64,000 nt of DNA from Clostridiaceae bacterium (lineage in GTDB: Bacteria > Bacillota > Clostridia > TANB77 > CAG-508): assembly GCA_021771025.1 (NCBI GenBank), contig JAETPW010000002.1:1-64000 (forward strand), in the 5' to 3' direction. Shown here piece after piece: positions 54,105-62,311 of this stretch. A program made the position numbers and the translations under genes. The first letter of the stretch is position 1. Every line of letters begins with the position of its first letter. The notes beneath the pieces were generated by a model, which saw nothing but the letters and a program-made list of their open reading frames with translations, was not told where the DNA came from and ran no database searches.

Positions 54105-54800
54105 TTAACAATAAATTATCGATATCCCTGATAAATTGCTTTTCCCTGTCAATATGATTTTTTTCTCTTCTCCATCAGTTTCTTTTCTTCCTTTTTCTTC
54201 AATTCCTCCCATGACACAGGTCATTCGGTCTTCTACGTTCCATGTTTTGGGAATGTATAATTCTACTCCTGAACAATTAATTTCCATATTGACGATAACT
54301 TCATTTTCTAGCATTTTAGCATGGTCAAAATAGATTTTACTTCCTGCACAGGAACAATATACATTGACTCTTTTTAGGTTTTCTGTATCGATGTATTTAA
54401 TACTAGCTGCTAATTTTGCTGAAATATTGATCACCCCTTCTTCTGGGTGCTCTTCGGTGTTTTCTCCAAATTCGTGATGATGATTTTGAAAAATATAGGG
54501 TTTAGGTGGTACGATAAAGGATAATCCTATGCTTAAAAATAGGGCTACTCCTAATATTGGCCAAGGGGTAAGTGCTTCAATTCCTAATTCTTTACTATAT
54601 AAAATAGCAACAATGGCTAAGGGAAATAAAATTCCTCCAAAGTTGGTATGTTTTATACTGCTAATGATGATTGGTATCATTAATATACTAATGATTAAAC
54701 TAAAGATGTTGATTCCTCCTAATAGTCCTATTTGGTTAAGTATAATTAATGCTGCCATGATGATGAAAAATAGTCCCCAATATATGTTTTTACTCTTCAT
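54105..54800 (-). CDS. LiaF/DUF5668-like membrane protein
   Basis: About 231 residues from the ATG at 54800: four short membrane segments (about 5-95), then a soluble beta-rich C-terminal part (about 130-231) as in LiaF-TM/DUF5668 proteins, which often restrain envelope-stress signalling. Its start overlaps the end of the LytTR gene by 11 bases, so the two form a LytTR plus membrane inhibitor module. Confidence 0.75.
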   Translation of the reverse strand: MKSKNIYWGLFFIIMAALIILNQIGLLGGINIFSLIISILMIPIIISSIKHTNFGGILFPLAIVAILYSKELGIEALTPWPILGVALFLSIGLSFIVPPKPYIFQNHHHEFGENTEEHPEEGVINISAKLAASIKYIDTENLKRVNVYCSCAGSKIYFDHAKMLENEVIVNMEINCSGVELYIPKTWNVEDRMTCVMGGIEEKGRKETDGEEKKIILTGKSNLSGISIIYC

Positions 54801-55302
54801 GATACATTCTCCTTTCCATGATTTTTTCTTTGACTTGTTTATAATATTTTCTGGATACATAAACTTGTTTATGAGTTCGTTTAAATTGTACGATACTAGA
54901 GGCGGTTAGGTTTTTTTCGATCGAATAGATGTGATTCACATTAAGTATCATTGATTTTGATGCACGGATAAAATAATTTGGTAATAGTTCTTCTAGTTCG
55001 TATAATTTGTGTTTAATTTTGTATAGATCATTTTCTGTATGGGCATCAATTTCAGTTCCTTTTCCTGTTGTTTCAAAAAACAAGATAGCATTTAATGGTA
55101 GATAATATTCTACATTGTTTTGATAAAAAACCAAATTAACTTTTGGTGAAGATTTGGTAATATTCTCTTGAATGGTTTGAATGGTTTTGGTCAGTTCTTT
55201 GCATTTGATAATTACTTCATCTTCTTCAATTTGGCTGTCTACTTCTATTCGCACTTTCACCTTTTTCATCTCCTTCTTGTTTTTATCGTACAAGTTTTTC
55301 AT
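54790..55302 (-). CDS. LytTR-family DNA-binding regulator
   Basis: Up to 170 residues; the true start is uncertain because a GTG about 14 codons in has a better-spaced AAGGAG. A LytTR DNA-binding domain (about 70-165: PLNAILFFET, ENDLYKIKHKLYELEELLPNYFIRASKSMILN) is present with no receiver domain. It probably controls its own operon with the membrane protein downstream. Confidence 0.8.
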   Translation of the reverse strand: MKNLYDKNKKEMKKVKVRIEVDSQIEEDEVIIKCKELTKTIQTIQENITKSSPKVNLVFYQNNVEYYLPLNAILFFETTGKGTEIDAHTENDLYKIKHKLYELEELLPNYFIRASKSMILNVNHIYSIEKNLTASSIVQFKRTHKQVYVSRKYYKQVKEKIMERRMYHEE

Positions 55303-55378
55303 TTTTTTGTAAACAGAATTAACATAAGAGGTTGAAATTTATGGCTAACTGGTTGTTTTTTCGGTTAATCTAGAAAAA

Positions 55379-56713
55379 TTATCCTTCCCAAGTTTCTGGC
55401 ATTGGTTTGAATTCTTCTATAAATTCCCATGTCTTCCCTAAATCGGTTGATCGATAAGCAGCTTTGGTTCCCCCTTGATAGTCTCCATCATTCCCCTGCT
55501 CTACGACTAAAGTAAGTTCATTGTTTTCTCCTTGTTTAGGTAATGTTGGTGTATCATATACTTGTTCCCAAGTTAGTGAATTATTGCCTTGGTGGTTACG
55601 AAAAACTCCCTTTGGAATTTCTACCTTTTGGAATGTCTTCATTCCATCTTCTGTTCGGTATAATACTGAACTATCTCCCGCTGATTGTGGTTCAACAATA
55701 AATCCTAATGTTTCATTTATCATCATAAATTCTGATCCATCATGTAATGAACCTTGGTCGTTTGGTCCATTTCCTATTTTTTGCCAAGTTTGTCCACCAT
55801 CTTCTGTTTTAATGATTTCAATGAATCGTTGACCTCCTAATGCTGCATTTAAACATTCTACCAAGAAACCAACTTGTGGATTAACAAATTGTAAGTACAT
55901 TGGTTTTCCTTTTCCTTCATAATCTATTCGTTTCCACGTGTCTCCTTGGTTATTTGAATAGACTATTTCATTTTTCCTATTAGCAATCGCTGTTACTTCT
56001 TTTGAGATTGTATATAAATTGTCATTTAATTTACTTTGGTGATTGTTATCTGGTAAAATCGCATTTCCAGATTCTACTTTTTTCCAGTTTTTCCCTTGAT
56101 CATAACTAACATATACAATGGCTTTTTCAATTTTGTAAATATTTTGTTTTTCTTTATCTTCATGGTATTTCTTATTGGCTAGTTGTAACTCTTCTTGATC
56201 TTTTTCTTCTTGTCCAGATATTTTGTATTGTTCTAAATCGTAAGCTGCGGGAGACTGTCTTTGGGCTACCATGCAAATGGTTTCTTCTCGTTCTTGGTCT
56301 TCTTGTAATGATAGGGACAATACCCATTGACAATTTAGTGTTCCTGTTTCGTCTCGCGTTCCCCAGTTTTCTTCTTCAAAGAAATCTTGTTGTTTTTTAG
56401 CTGTTTTAACGTTGAAATCAATTTGTACGATATTTTTTTCTTGATCTAACACTTGAACTTGTTGGATGGAAATTTCTTTGATCTTCTTTTTTTTAGGGAT
56501 ATATGCTTGCTTAAATTGATTAGTATACTCTTCTACCCATTTCGTTGCTAGTTGAGTAATATCTTTCTCTTCTATTTCAACTGAAAAATCTTTCTCGGAA
56601 ATTATTATGATTTTGTTTTGTTGATAGAGAATATAACCATAGTAACTTATTGCTGTTATCATTAAAATAATAATTACTATTAGGATCAATTTATACTTTT
56701 TTAAAAAATACAT
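55379..56713 (-). CDS. Anchored BNR-repeat (sialidase-like propeller) protein
   Basis: 444 residues: one N-terminal anchor (about 8-28), an N-terminal domain, then five BNR/Asp-box motifs (YDQGKNWKK, NNQGDTWKR, EDGGQTWQK, EDGMKTFQK, TDLGKTWEF) that make a beta-propeller outside the cell. No sialidase catalytic arginine triad can be confirmed by eye, so it may be a binding or structural propeller. Confidence 0.78.
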   Translation of the reverse strand: MYFLKKYKLILIVIIILMITAISYYGYILYQQNKIIIISEKDFSVEIEEKDITQLATKWVEEYTNQFKQAYIPKKKKIKEISIQQVQVLDQEKNIVQIDFNVKTAKKQQDFFEEENWGTRDETGTLNCQWVLSLSLQEDQEREETICMVAQRQSPAAYDLEQYKISGQEEKDQEELQLANKKYHEDKEKQNIYKIEKAIVYVSYDQGKNWKKVESGNAILPDNNHQSKLNDNLYTISKEVTAIANRKNEIVYSNNQGDTWKRIDYEGKGKPMYLQFVNPQVGFLVECLNAALGGQRFIEIIKTEDGGQTWQKIGNGPNDQGSLHDGSEFMMINETLGFIVEPQSAGDSSVLYRTEDGMKTFQKVEIPKGVFRNHQGNNSLTWEQVYDTPTLPKQGENNELTLVVEQGNDGDYQGGTKAAYRSTDLGKTWEFIEEFKPMPETWEG

Positions 56714-56801
56714 TTCTTCCTTTTCCTTTCTCTCTATTTTTTATTTAATCATTTTTGTTCCTTCTACAGTATATCTTCGTTTTTCATCATAATGGCATTT
56801 C

Positions 56802-58379
56802 TCAGGTTCTTATTTTAAATGTTTTTGGTGCTAATTGATAAGCAATCATTAACGATAATAAACAATAAACTATAGCAAAAATAATGGTGATGATTCCAAA
56901 CGTTAAGATGGGAATTTGTAATCTTAATAGATAATAGCAAGCAAAATACGTTAATGTACTGGCAATGGTGTAAGTACTACTTTTTGTCTCACTATTTACG
57001 TTATATGGTTGTAATAAGTAGTATAATATTAAATGATGAACAGAGAAAAATAAACTCATCGAGATAATAGATAAAAATAGAATCAGGTATTCGTAATTAT
57101 TTTCTGTTCCTCCTGTAGCATATAAAATTAGGGGTAGTCCTAAGCCAATTACGATGGCAGGCAATAAGTTGATTAAAGCAATACTTTTTATTCTTTCTTT
57201 AAATAATTGGACAATGGCTTTTGGTTCTTTATAAAAAGAATAGGTTAACATACTATGGTCGCAGTTCATAAACATAGCTTGTGTTACGGCTTGCCCACGA
57301 TTGATCATATACATAATGAAAACAAAATAAGGTAAAGACATCATTAATAGTTGGTTGATTTTTTGTTTTAGTTCTCCATTTAGTTGTGTAATGACCAAAA
57401 TCCCAATAATTAAAAATAGAGAGATAGCTGCAATTTTTTTTGCCGACTGGATAAGTATTTTTCGGTGCCTTTTGATGAATAAATCATTAAAATAAGCAAA
57501 TCCTTTTTTACTACTGGTGATGTTAGTTGATAGATCAATTTGCTTTTGGACAGAATCCACAATAATTGCTTGAGTGTTTGCCGTCATTGTGATTGAGGTA
57601 CTTCCTAATACTTGTTGATAGATTTCTCTATATTGATCAAATTTTTTTACGTAAATAATTGCTAATATCCCTAATGAAATAATGATGATCATGAGTATAC
57701 TAAAGGTTAATTCATTTATGGTTAACCCTAAAAATGGTAACCCATACCCTATGACTAATAAGATAGCAGTAATTCCCCACATGAATTTCATCGGTCTACT
57801 TTCATTTAAGATTATTTTCTTTTTTTCATACTCTTTTAAGGCAATCGCTGCCACAATGATTTTTAAACTAGCAACGAGAAAAGGTAATAATAGGCAAATG
57901 ATTAAGCTAATCCCTGATAAAGATCCAAATAAAATGGTAAATGGCATAAATCCTACTATAATTTTTAATAGAGAATAGGTATAATTAGATAAGGTATATT
58001 TTTTGGCGTCCATTCTCATGAGAAACATCGCATAATATTTATCTTTGCTTGGGTTAAACATATACGTATTTAAATATGAACCAATGATGCTTAAGGCTAG
58101 AAAAATAGTAAGGAAACTTCCTTTAGTAGTAGCGGAATTTGTGTATAATGTACTTATGGAATACACCATTAACCATAGATACAATAATTTCCCGATAAAG
58201 ATACTGCCTATTTCTAATATTGCACTAATGATATTTCCGATGATTTTTAAAGCTTTACTTTGATATAAAGCATCTGGTAAAATTCGTTTAATCAAAGGAA
58301 TTTGTTTAAGGGAATAAATGATGGTATTTACTTTATAGGTATTTTTCAAGCGAAATGATAGTAAAAATGTACTAAGCAT
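56802..58379 (-). CDS. ABC transporter permease
   Basis: 525 residues with about twelve hydrophobic segments in two blocks around a charged central region (about 250-320). It overlaps the ATPase gene by eight bases and so forms the membrane part of the same exporter. The substrate is unknown; the layout resembles clostridial ABC-2-like exporters. Confidence 0.8.
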   Translation of the reverse strand: MLSTFLLSFRLKNTYKVNTIIYSLKQIPLIKRILPDALYQSKALKIIGNIISAILEIGSIFIGKLLYLWLMVYSISTLYTNSATTKGSFLTIFLALSIIGSYLNTYMFNPSKDKYYAMFLMRMDAKKYTLSNYTYSLLKIIVGFMPFTILFGSLSGISLIICLLLPFLVASLKIIVAAIALKEYEKKKIILNESRPMKFMWGITAILLVIGYGLPFLGLTINELTFSILMIIIISLGILAIIYVKKFDQYREIYQQVLGSTSITMTANTQAIIVDSVQKQIDLSTNITSSKKGFAYFNDLFIKRHRKILIQSAKKIAAISLFLIIGILVITQLNGELKQKINQLLMMSLPYFVFIMYMINRGQAVTQAMFMNCDHSMLTYSFYKEPKAIVQLFKERIKSIALINLLPAIVIGLGLPLILYATGGTENNYEYLILFLSIISMSLFFSVHHLILYYLLQPYNVNSETKSSTYTIASTLTYFACYYLLRLQIPILTFGIITIIFAIVYCLLSLMIAYQLAPKTFKIRT

Positions 58380-59082
58380 AAGATTCCTCCTCTTTTAAGG
58401 CTGCAATTATTTTGTTTTTCATTTCTACGTCATTTAATTGGTTGCGATCTATTTCGGTTAATTCCCCTTGACTTAGAATGACTATTTCATCACATAAACT
58501 TAAAGCTAATTCCATAATATGAGTAGAAAAAATGATGATATGGTCTTTTTTGATCTCTCTTAACATTTGTTTCATTTCTTCTGCTACCACTACGTCAAGT
58601 GATGTTAATGGCTCGTCTAATAACAAAATATTTGGTTTTGCGATAATATTGACTAGCATTTGCATTTTGTTTTTCATTCCATGAGAATAATCTTTTAATA
58701 ACCTATCCCTATCTTCTTGTTTTATTTTCATAAATTCAAAGTATTCGTCAATCGTTTTGGGATGTTCTATTTTGGCTTGATTAATTTCTAGGAAGAACGT
58801 TAAAAATTCTCTTCCGGTTAAAAATTCTGGTACAGTGGGAACTGATAGTACATAACCGATGTCTTCTGGCTTTAACTTCTTTTTGTTTCCTTCTTGCTCT
58901 AAATAGAATTCTCCTTCGTTAATTTCCATATCGCTATTTAGACAATTAAATAAAGTGGTTTTTCCTGCTCCATTTCGTCCTAATAGTCCGTAGATTTTGC
59001 CTTTTTCAAAGGTAAAGTTAATATTTTTTAATACGGTTTTTTCTCCAAATTGTTTTTTTACTTGATCGATGATTAATTTCAT
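58372..59082 (-). CDS. ABC transporter ATPase
   Basis: 236 residues: Walker A GRNGAGKTT, signature YSHGM, Walker B NILLLDEPLTSLD, switch FSTHIM. It is CcmA-like in layout and pairs with the permease at 56802-58379. Confidence 0.9.
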   Translation of the reverse strand: MKLIIDQVKKQFGEKTVLKNINFTFEKGKIYGLLGRNGAGKTTLFNCLNSDMEINEGEFYLEQEGNKKKLKPEDIGYVLSVPTVPEFLTGREFLTFFLEINQAKIEHPKTIDEYFEFMKIKQEDRDRLLKDYSHGMKNKMQMLVNIIAKPNILLLDEPLTSLDVVVAEEMKQMLREIKKDHIIIFSTHIMELALSLCDEIVILSQGELTEIDRNQLNDVEMKNKIIAALKEEESYA

Positions 59083-59142
59083 TTTTTCAACCTCATTTCT
59101 GGTTTTATCCTAACATATTATGGATAGATATTCAATGTCTTT

Positions 59143-59298
59143 TCAAAAAAAGAAGAGTGGTACCACCACCCCTCTGACAGTTATAGTCAATATTCCTTGC
59201 TCGGTAATGTGTTTGATTGCTTTTTTGGTTCTTTCTGTAATTTGTTTTTGACTAGTTCGTATTGTTCCATCAATGTCCATAAAAATTGCTTTAATCAT
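59143..59298 (-). pseudogene. HAD-hydrolase (Cof-like) N-terminal remnant
   Basis: 51 codons from an ATG that overlaps the upstream nucleotidase stop by eight bases. The first ~40 residues (MIKAIFMDIDGTIRTSQKQI) are the N-terminus of a HAD Cof-type phosphatase with the DxD motif, then the frame runs into a terminator and ends. The rest of the gene is gone. Confidence 0.75.
59145..59178 (-). terminator. Intrinsic terminator
   Basis: Minus strand GAGGGGTGG, loop TGGTA, CCACTCTTC, then seven T. It ends the nucleotidase operon. It resembles a T-box terminator end (GGGTGGTACC) but no specifier structure is present. Confidence 0.65.
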
Positions 59299-59917
59299 TT
59301 TTGCTTTCCTTCTCCTTACTTATTTTTTGAATGGTTTGGTAAATTTCGTCCCAATTATGACAATGATAAATATTGTTATCTGTTATCTCTTGATTGTATG
59401 GCCAATCATAACATATCATTTGGGTAAATCTCGATAAGTTTCGTAAATTATTGGGTGAATCTTCTATCATAACATCAATGTGATGGTTTAGTATGTGATG
59501 TGATTTGTCTTCTCCGGAAAAAATGATTTCATCATAGTAAATGTTGTGTTTGGCTAACCAATTTTTAACCGTTGTACGCATTTTTTCTTTGTTTTGCATA
59601 TCTGTCTTTTGTTTTAGTTCTCCACTGGCTAACCATCTAGCCGTAATGATATAAATCGTATGATTTTCTTCTTTTAATTTTTGAATGTTTTCTGCAGCTT
59701 TTGGGATAGCTGGGTTGGTTTCGGCATAAAGGAAAATATTTTTTGTCCAAAAATCTAAATCTGTTTTTGTATCCCAGTTAAAGGCTTTTTGTGTATCATA
59801 GGCATCTGGATCGACTAACCTTCCTACATGATTTTCTTCACAGTATTTTATTCCTTGTTTTAGGCTAAATTCTCTAATATTTGTTAACACTCCATCAATA
59901 TCAATTCCTATATTCAT
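59291..59917 (-). CDS. HAD-family 5'-nucleotidase-like protein
   Basis: 208 residues with NIGIDIDGVLTN at the start (catalytic DxD), YIITARW, and the acidic pair in IEDSPNNL near the end: the layout of 5'(3')-deoxyribonucleotidase/NT5C-like HAD enzymes. It overlaps the ABC-F gene by 17 bases. Confidence 0.82.
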   Translation of the reverse strand: MNIGIDIDGVLTNIREFSLKQGIKYCEENHVGRLVDPDAYDTQKAFNWDTKTDLDFWTKNIFLYAETNPAIPKAAENIQKLKEENHTIYIITARWLASGELKQKTDMQNKEKMRTTVKNWLAKHNIYYDEIIFSGEDKSHHILNHHIDVMIEDSPNNLRNLSRFTQMICYDWPYNQEITDNNIYHCHNWDEIYQTIQKISKEKESKND

Positions 59918-61505
59918 CTTCTTTATCCTTTCTTGGCCCGTTTTTGATTAATTTATTACGCTCTTCCATTAATTTATTTTTTTGCTCTTCGTCTTTGGTT
60001 AAGGCAATTTGTGTGTCTAATTTACTTAGTTTAAAATTGAATAATAACATATTATTTTGATTCGATTTAGATTTTTGCTTTTGTGTTTTACTTTCTTGAT
60101 AAGCTGTATAATTTCCTGAAAAATGAATTAACTTCTTATTCTCTATGAGCAATAATTCATCAGCTACTTCATCGATTAACCTTCTATCATGAGAAATGAG
60201 TAAAATGGTTCCCGGATATTGTTTGAGTAACTTAGTTAATGCCTCGATGGATTCAACATCTAAAAAATTAGTTGGTTCATCTAAAATAAGAAAATTGGTT
60301 TCTGCTACTAATAGTTTGGCTAAAGCTACTTTTACTTTTTCTCCGCCACTTAGAGAAGAGACTAATTGATCGATTTTGTTTCCTTTTATTTGTAAATTGG
60401 CTAATACATTTCTTATGGTGGATTCTTCTTGTATGCTTGTTTTTTTCAGGTTTTCGATTATCGTTTGTGAAGGAGTTAAACTATCTAAATTTTGACTAAA
60501 ATAACCAATTTTTGCTTGCGGAGATAGTTTCATTTTAGGATTTTGCTTGACTATTTCTTTGATGAATGTTGTTTTTCCTGAACCATTTCTTCCCATCAAG
60601 GCTGTAATTTTATTGGATGAAATGGTGAATTTCGTTTTTTGAATTAGTGTTTTTCCTGCTATTTCTAGCGTAAAATCATCACTTATCACGATTTCTTTCT
60701 TGTTCACTTTTTGTCCATCTAATACTCTAAAATGTACTAAATAATCGTTTTTTGGTTTTTCTGGTTTTTCTAGTTGGTTAACTCTTGTTTCTAATGCTTT
60801 TTTGTGTTTTTCTACTTTTTCGCGAATATTGTTTGTTTCTCGTTTATGAAGTCTGGCTTCTGAATTCCCCATTCGAGTTGGTGCTTTTTTCATTGCCTTG
60901 GCTCTTTGGCTACTGTTTTTTATGGCTTGTTCTAACTTTGTTTTTTCTTTTTGGTATTGCTCATATTGGTTTATTTGCCTTTGTTTTTGTTCTCTTTTTT
61001 GTTGATCGTAAGAGGAGTAATTTCCTCGGTAAAGTTGTAGTTTCCCTTGGTCTATTTCTAAAATGGAATGACATACTTCGTCTAATAAGGTTCTATCATG
61101 GGAAATCATTAGTAATGTTCCTGCGTATTTTTTTAATTTTTGTGTTATTTCTTCTAAATGCAGGTAATCTAGGTTACTTGATGGCTCATCTAATAATAAG
61201 ATGTCTGGTTTTTCTTGTAGTTTTTCTTCTAGTAATGCCATCATTTTTTCTCCTCCACTTTGTGTGGATACGAAATTAGTTTCTTCATCTAGTTGTTTCA
61301 CATAGGCTAGTTTTCCTGTTGTTTTAATGGTTCCTGTTTCTGGTAGTAATTCATGAGAAATAAGTTTTAGCAAAGTTGTTTTTCCTGAACCGTTTACTCC
61401 TACGATTCCTATTTTTTGGTTTTCATAAATGGTTAATTTGTTTATGTTAATGATATCTCTTTCTCCATACGAAAAAGATACATTTGTTAATTGTATTTTA
61501 TCCAT
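59901..61505 (-). CDS. ABC-F ribosome-protection type ATPase
   Basis: About 534 residues from the ATG at 61505, which has AAAGGAGG upstream; the frame opens at 61562. Two ATPase domains (GVNGSGKTT and GRNGSGKTT; TQSGGEKMM and LSGGEKVKV) with a long basic linker (about 175-270), as in Lsa/Msr/Vga-type antibiotic-resistance ABC-F proteins. A short upstream peptide (61600-61635) supports antibiotic-responsive control. Confidence 0.85.
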   Translation of the reverse strand: MDKIQLTNVSFSYGERDIININKLTIYENQKIGIVGVNGSGKTTLLKLISHELLPETGTIKTTGKLAYVKQLDEETNFVSTQSGGEKMMALLEEKLQEKPDILLLDEPSSNLDYLHLEEITQKLKKYAGTLLMISHDRTLLDEVCHSILEIDQGKLQLYRGNYSSYDQQKREQKQRQINQYEQYQKEKTKLEQAIKNSSQRAKAMKKAPTRMGNSEARLHKRETNNIREKVEKHKKALETRVNQLEKPEKPKNDYLVHFRVLDGQKVNKKEIVISDDFTLEIAGKTLIQKTKFTISSNKITALMGRNGSGKTTFIKEIVKQNPKMKLSPQAKIGYFSQNLDSLTPSQTIIENLKKTSIQEESTIRNVLANLQIKGNKIDQLVSSLSGGEKVKVALAKLLVAETNFLILDEPTNFLDVESIEALTKLLKQYPGTILLISHDRRLIDEVADELLLIENKKLIHFSGNYTAYQESKTQKQKSKSNQNNMLLFNFKLSKLDTQIALTKDEEQKNKLMEERNKLIKNGPRKDKEDEYRN

Positions 61506-61599
61506 ACAAAAAATCCCTCCTTTGTCATACCAAAGAAAGAATCTATTTCTATTTTTTGTCACAAAATAACATAAATAAACCTTTCAAAAGTATGATTTT

Positions 61600-61635
61600 T
61601 TATTGCTTTTGATTTATTTGGTTTACGATTCTCAT
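61600..61635 (-). CDS. 11-codon leader peptide of the second ABC-F gene
   Basis: ATG at 61635 follows GGTGAAG; the peptide is MRIVNQINQKQ. It lies 39 bases after a strong promoter and about 95 before the ABC-F start. Between it and the ABC-F gene, CATAC and GAAAG can pair with CTTTC and GTATG near the ribosome site. This matches leader-peptide control of other ABC-F resistance genes; it has no CGG. Confidence 0.55.
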   Translation of the reverse strand: MRIVNQINQKQ

Positions 61636-61673
61636 TTCTTCACCTTTTTTAACCTTTCTTTTGATTTGATTTG

Positions 61674-61702
61674 ATTATAACAGAAATTTTACTGTTGTTC
61701 AA
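61674..61702 (-). promoter_or_regulatory. Promoter of the second ABC-F leader
   Basis: Minus strand TTGAAC, 17-base spacer, TATAAT. Confidence 0.75.
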
Positions 61703-61721
61703 CTTATTTTTAAAAAAGAAA

Positions 61722-61758
61722 AACAGACTTGACAAAACATTCATTTCGTCAAGTCTGG
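61722..61758 (-). terminator. Terminator after the unknown orf
   Basis: Minus strand CAGACTTGAC, 14-base loop, GTCAAGTCTG, then TTTTTCTTTTTT. Confidence 0.8.
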
Positions 61759-61764
61759 AAACAT

Positions 61765-62214
61765 TTACTCTAACATTGATTTAATATGGCTTTTTATCTG
61801 ATTAGTGGCGGTATCAAACGCCTTGGCCTCAAGAAGAACATATTCCTTTTCTTCTATCCTTATCCGTATTTTTTCTTGGTAATGTTGGAGGATATAAACT
61901 CCGTGCTCATATTCTTTATGAGCCTTTCTTAAAAGCAATATCAATTGATCTACCAACTCTACATAACCTTCCTTCTGATTTCCTCTTAGGAAGACTGATT
62001 TGTTTTTTTGGTAAGGTTCACATTTTAGATGCAACCGCACTACTTTGTCTTGGTAAATTTGTATGCAAGTTATGTTTTCCAGATGATAGAAAAGATCATC
62101 GTAGGCAAATCTTGCTTTTCCTAATACCGATTTTGGTAAAAGAAAATTTTTTAGTTCTTCTCTTTCGATTTCTCGAAAATTGTTTTTAAACCATAAAGTT
62201 ATTGTTTCTTTCAT
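61765..62214 (-). CDS. Conserved-looking protein of unknown function, contains an in-frame CGG
   Basis: 149 residues, no recognised family; mixed helices and strands, ending in a helix (AKAFDTATNQIKSHIKSMLE). A CGG at 61864-61866 (context AAA-ATA-CGG-ATA) is in frame near residue 117. A +1 shift there would give glycine and then a TAA at once, ending the protein about 32 residues early. The sequence after the CGG reads like real protein, so it is probably read as arginine here or the end is dispensable. Confidence 0.6.
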   Translation of the reverse strand: MKETITLWFKNNFREIEREELKNFLLPKSVLGKARFAYDDLFYHLENITCIQIYQDKVVRLHLKCEPYQKNKSVFLRGNQKEGYVELVDQLILLLRKAHKEYEHGVYILQHYQEKIRIRIEEKEYVLLEAKAFDTATNQIKSHIKSMLE

Positions 62215-62311
62215 GTTTTCCTCCTATTATATTATAATAAGTTGACAGTTACGTTTATTTCAGTGGTATTATATCATTTTTGTTGCTAATAATAAATAGT
62301 TAAGGATAATT

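Noticed and set aside
59145..59178. T-box riboswitch
   Set aside because: Only a GGTGGTACCAC terminator-like end is present; there is no specifier loop or stem I, and the adjacent gene is not an aminoacyl-tRNA synthetase or amino-acid transporter.
60785..61279. 164-codon plus-strand open frame opposite the ABC-F gene
   Set aside because: It is antisense to a well-supported ABC-F gene, rich in Phe/Leu from the complementary codons, with no ribosome site.
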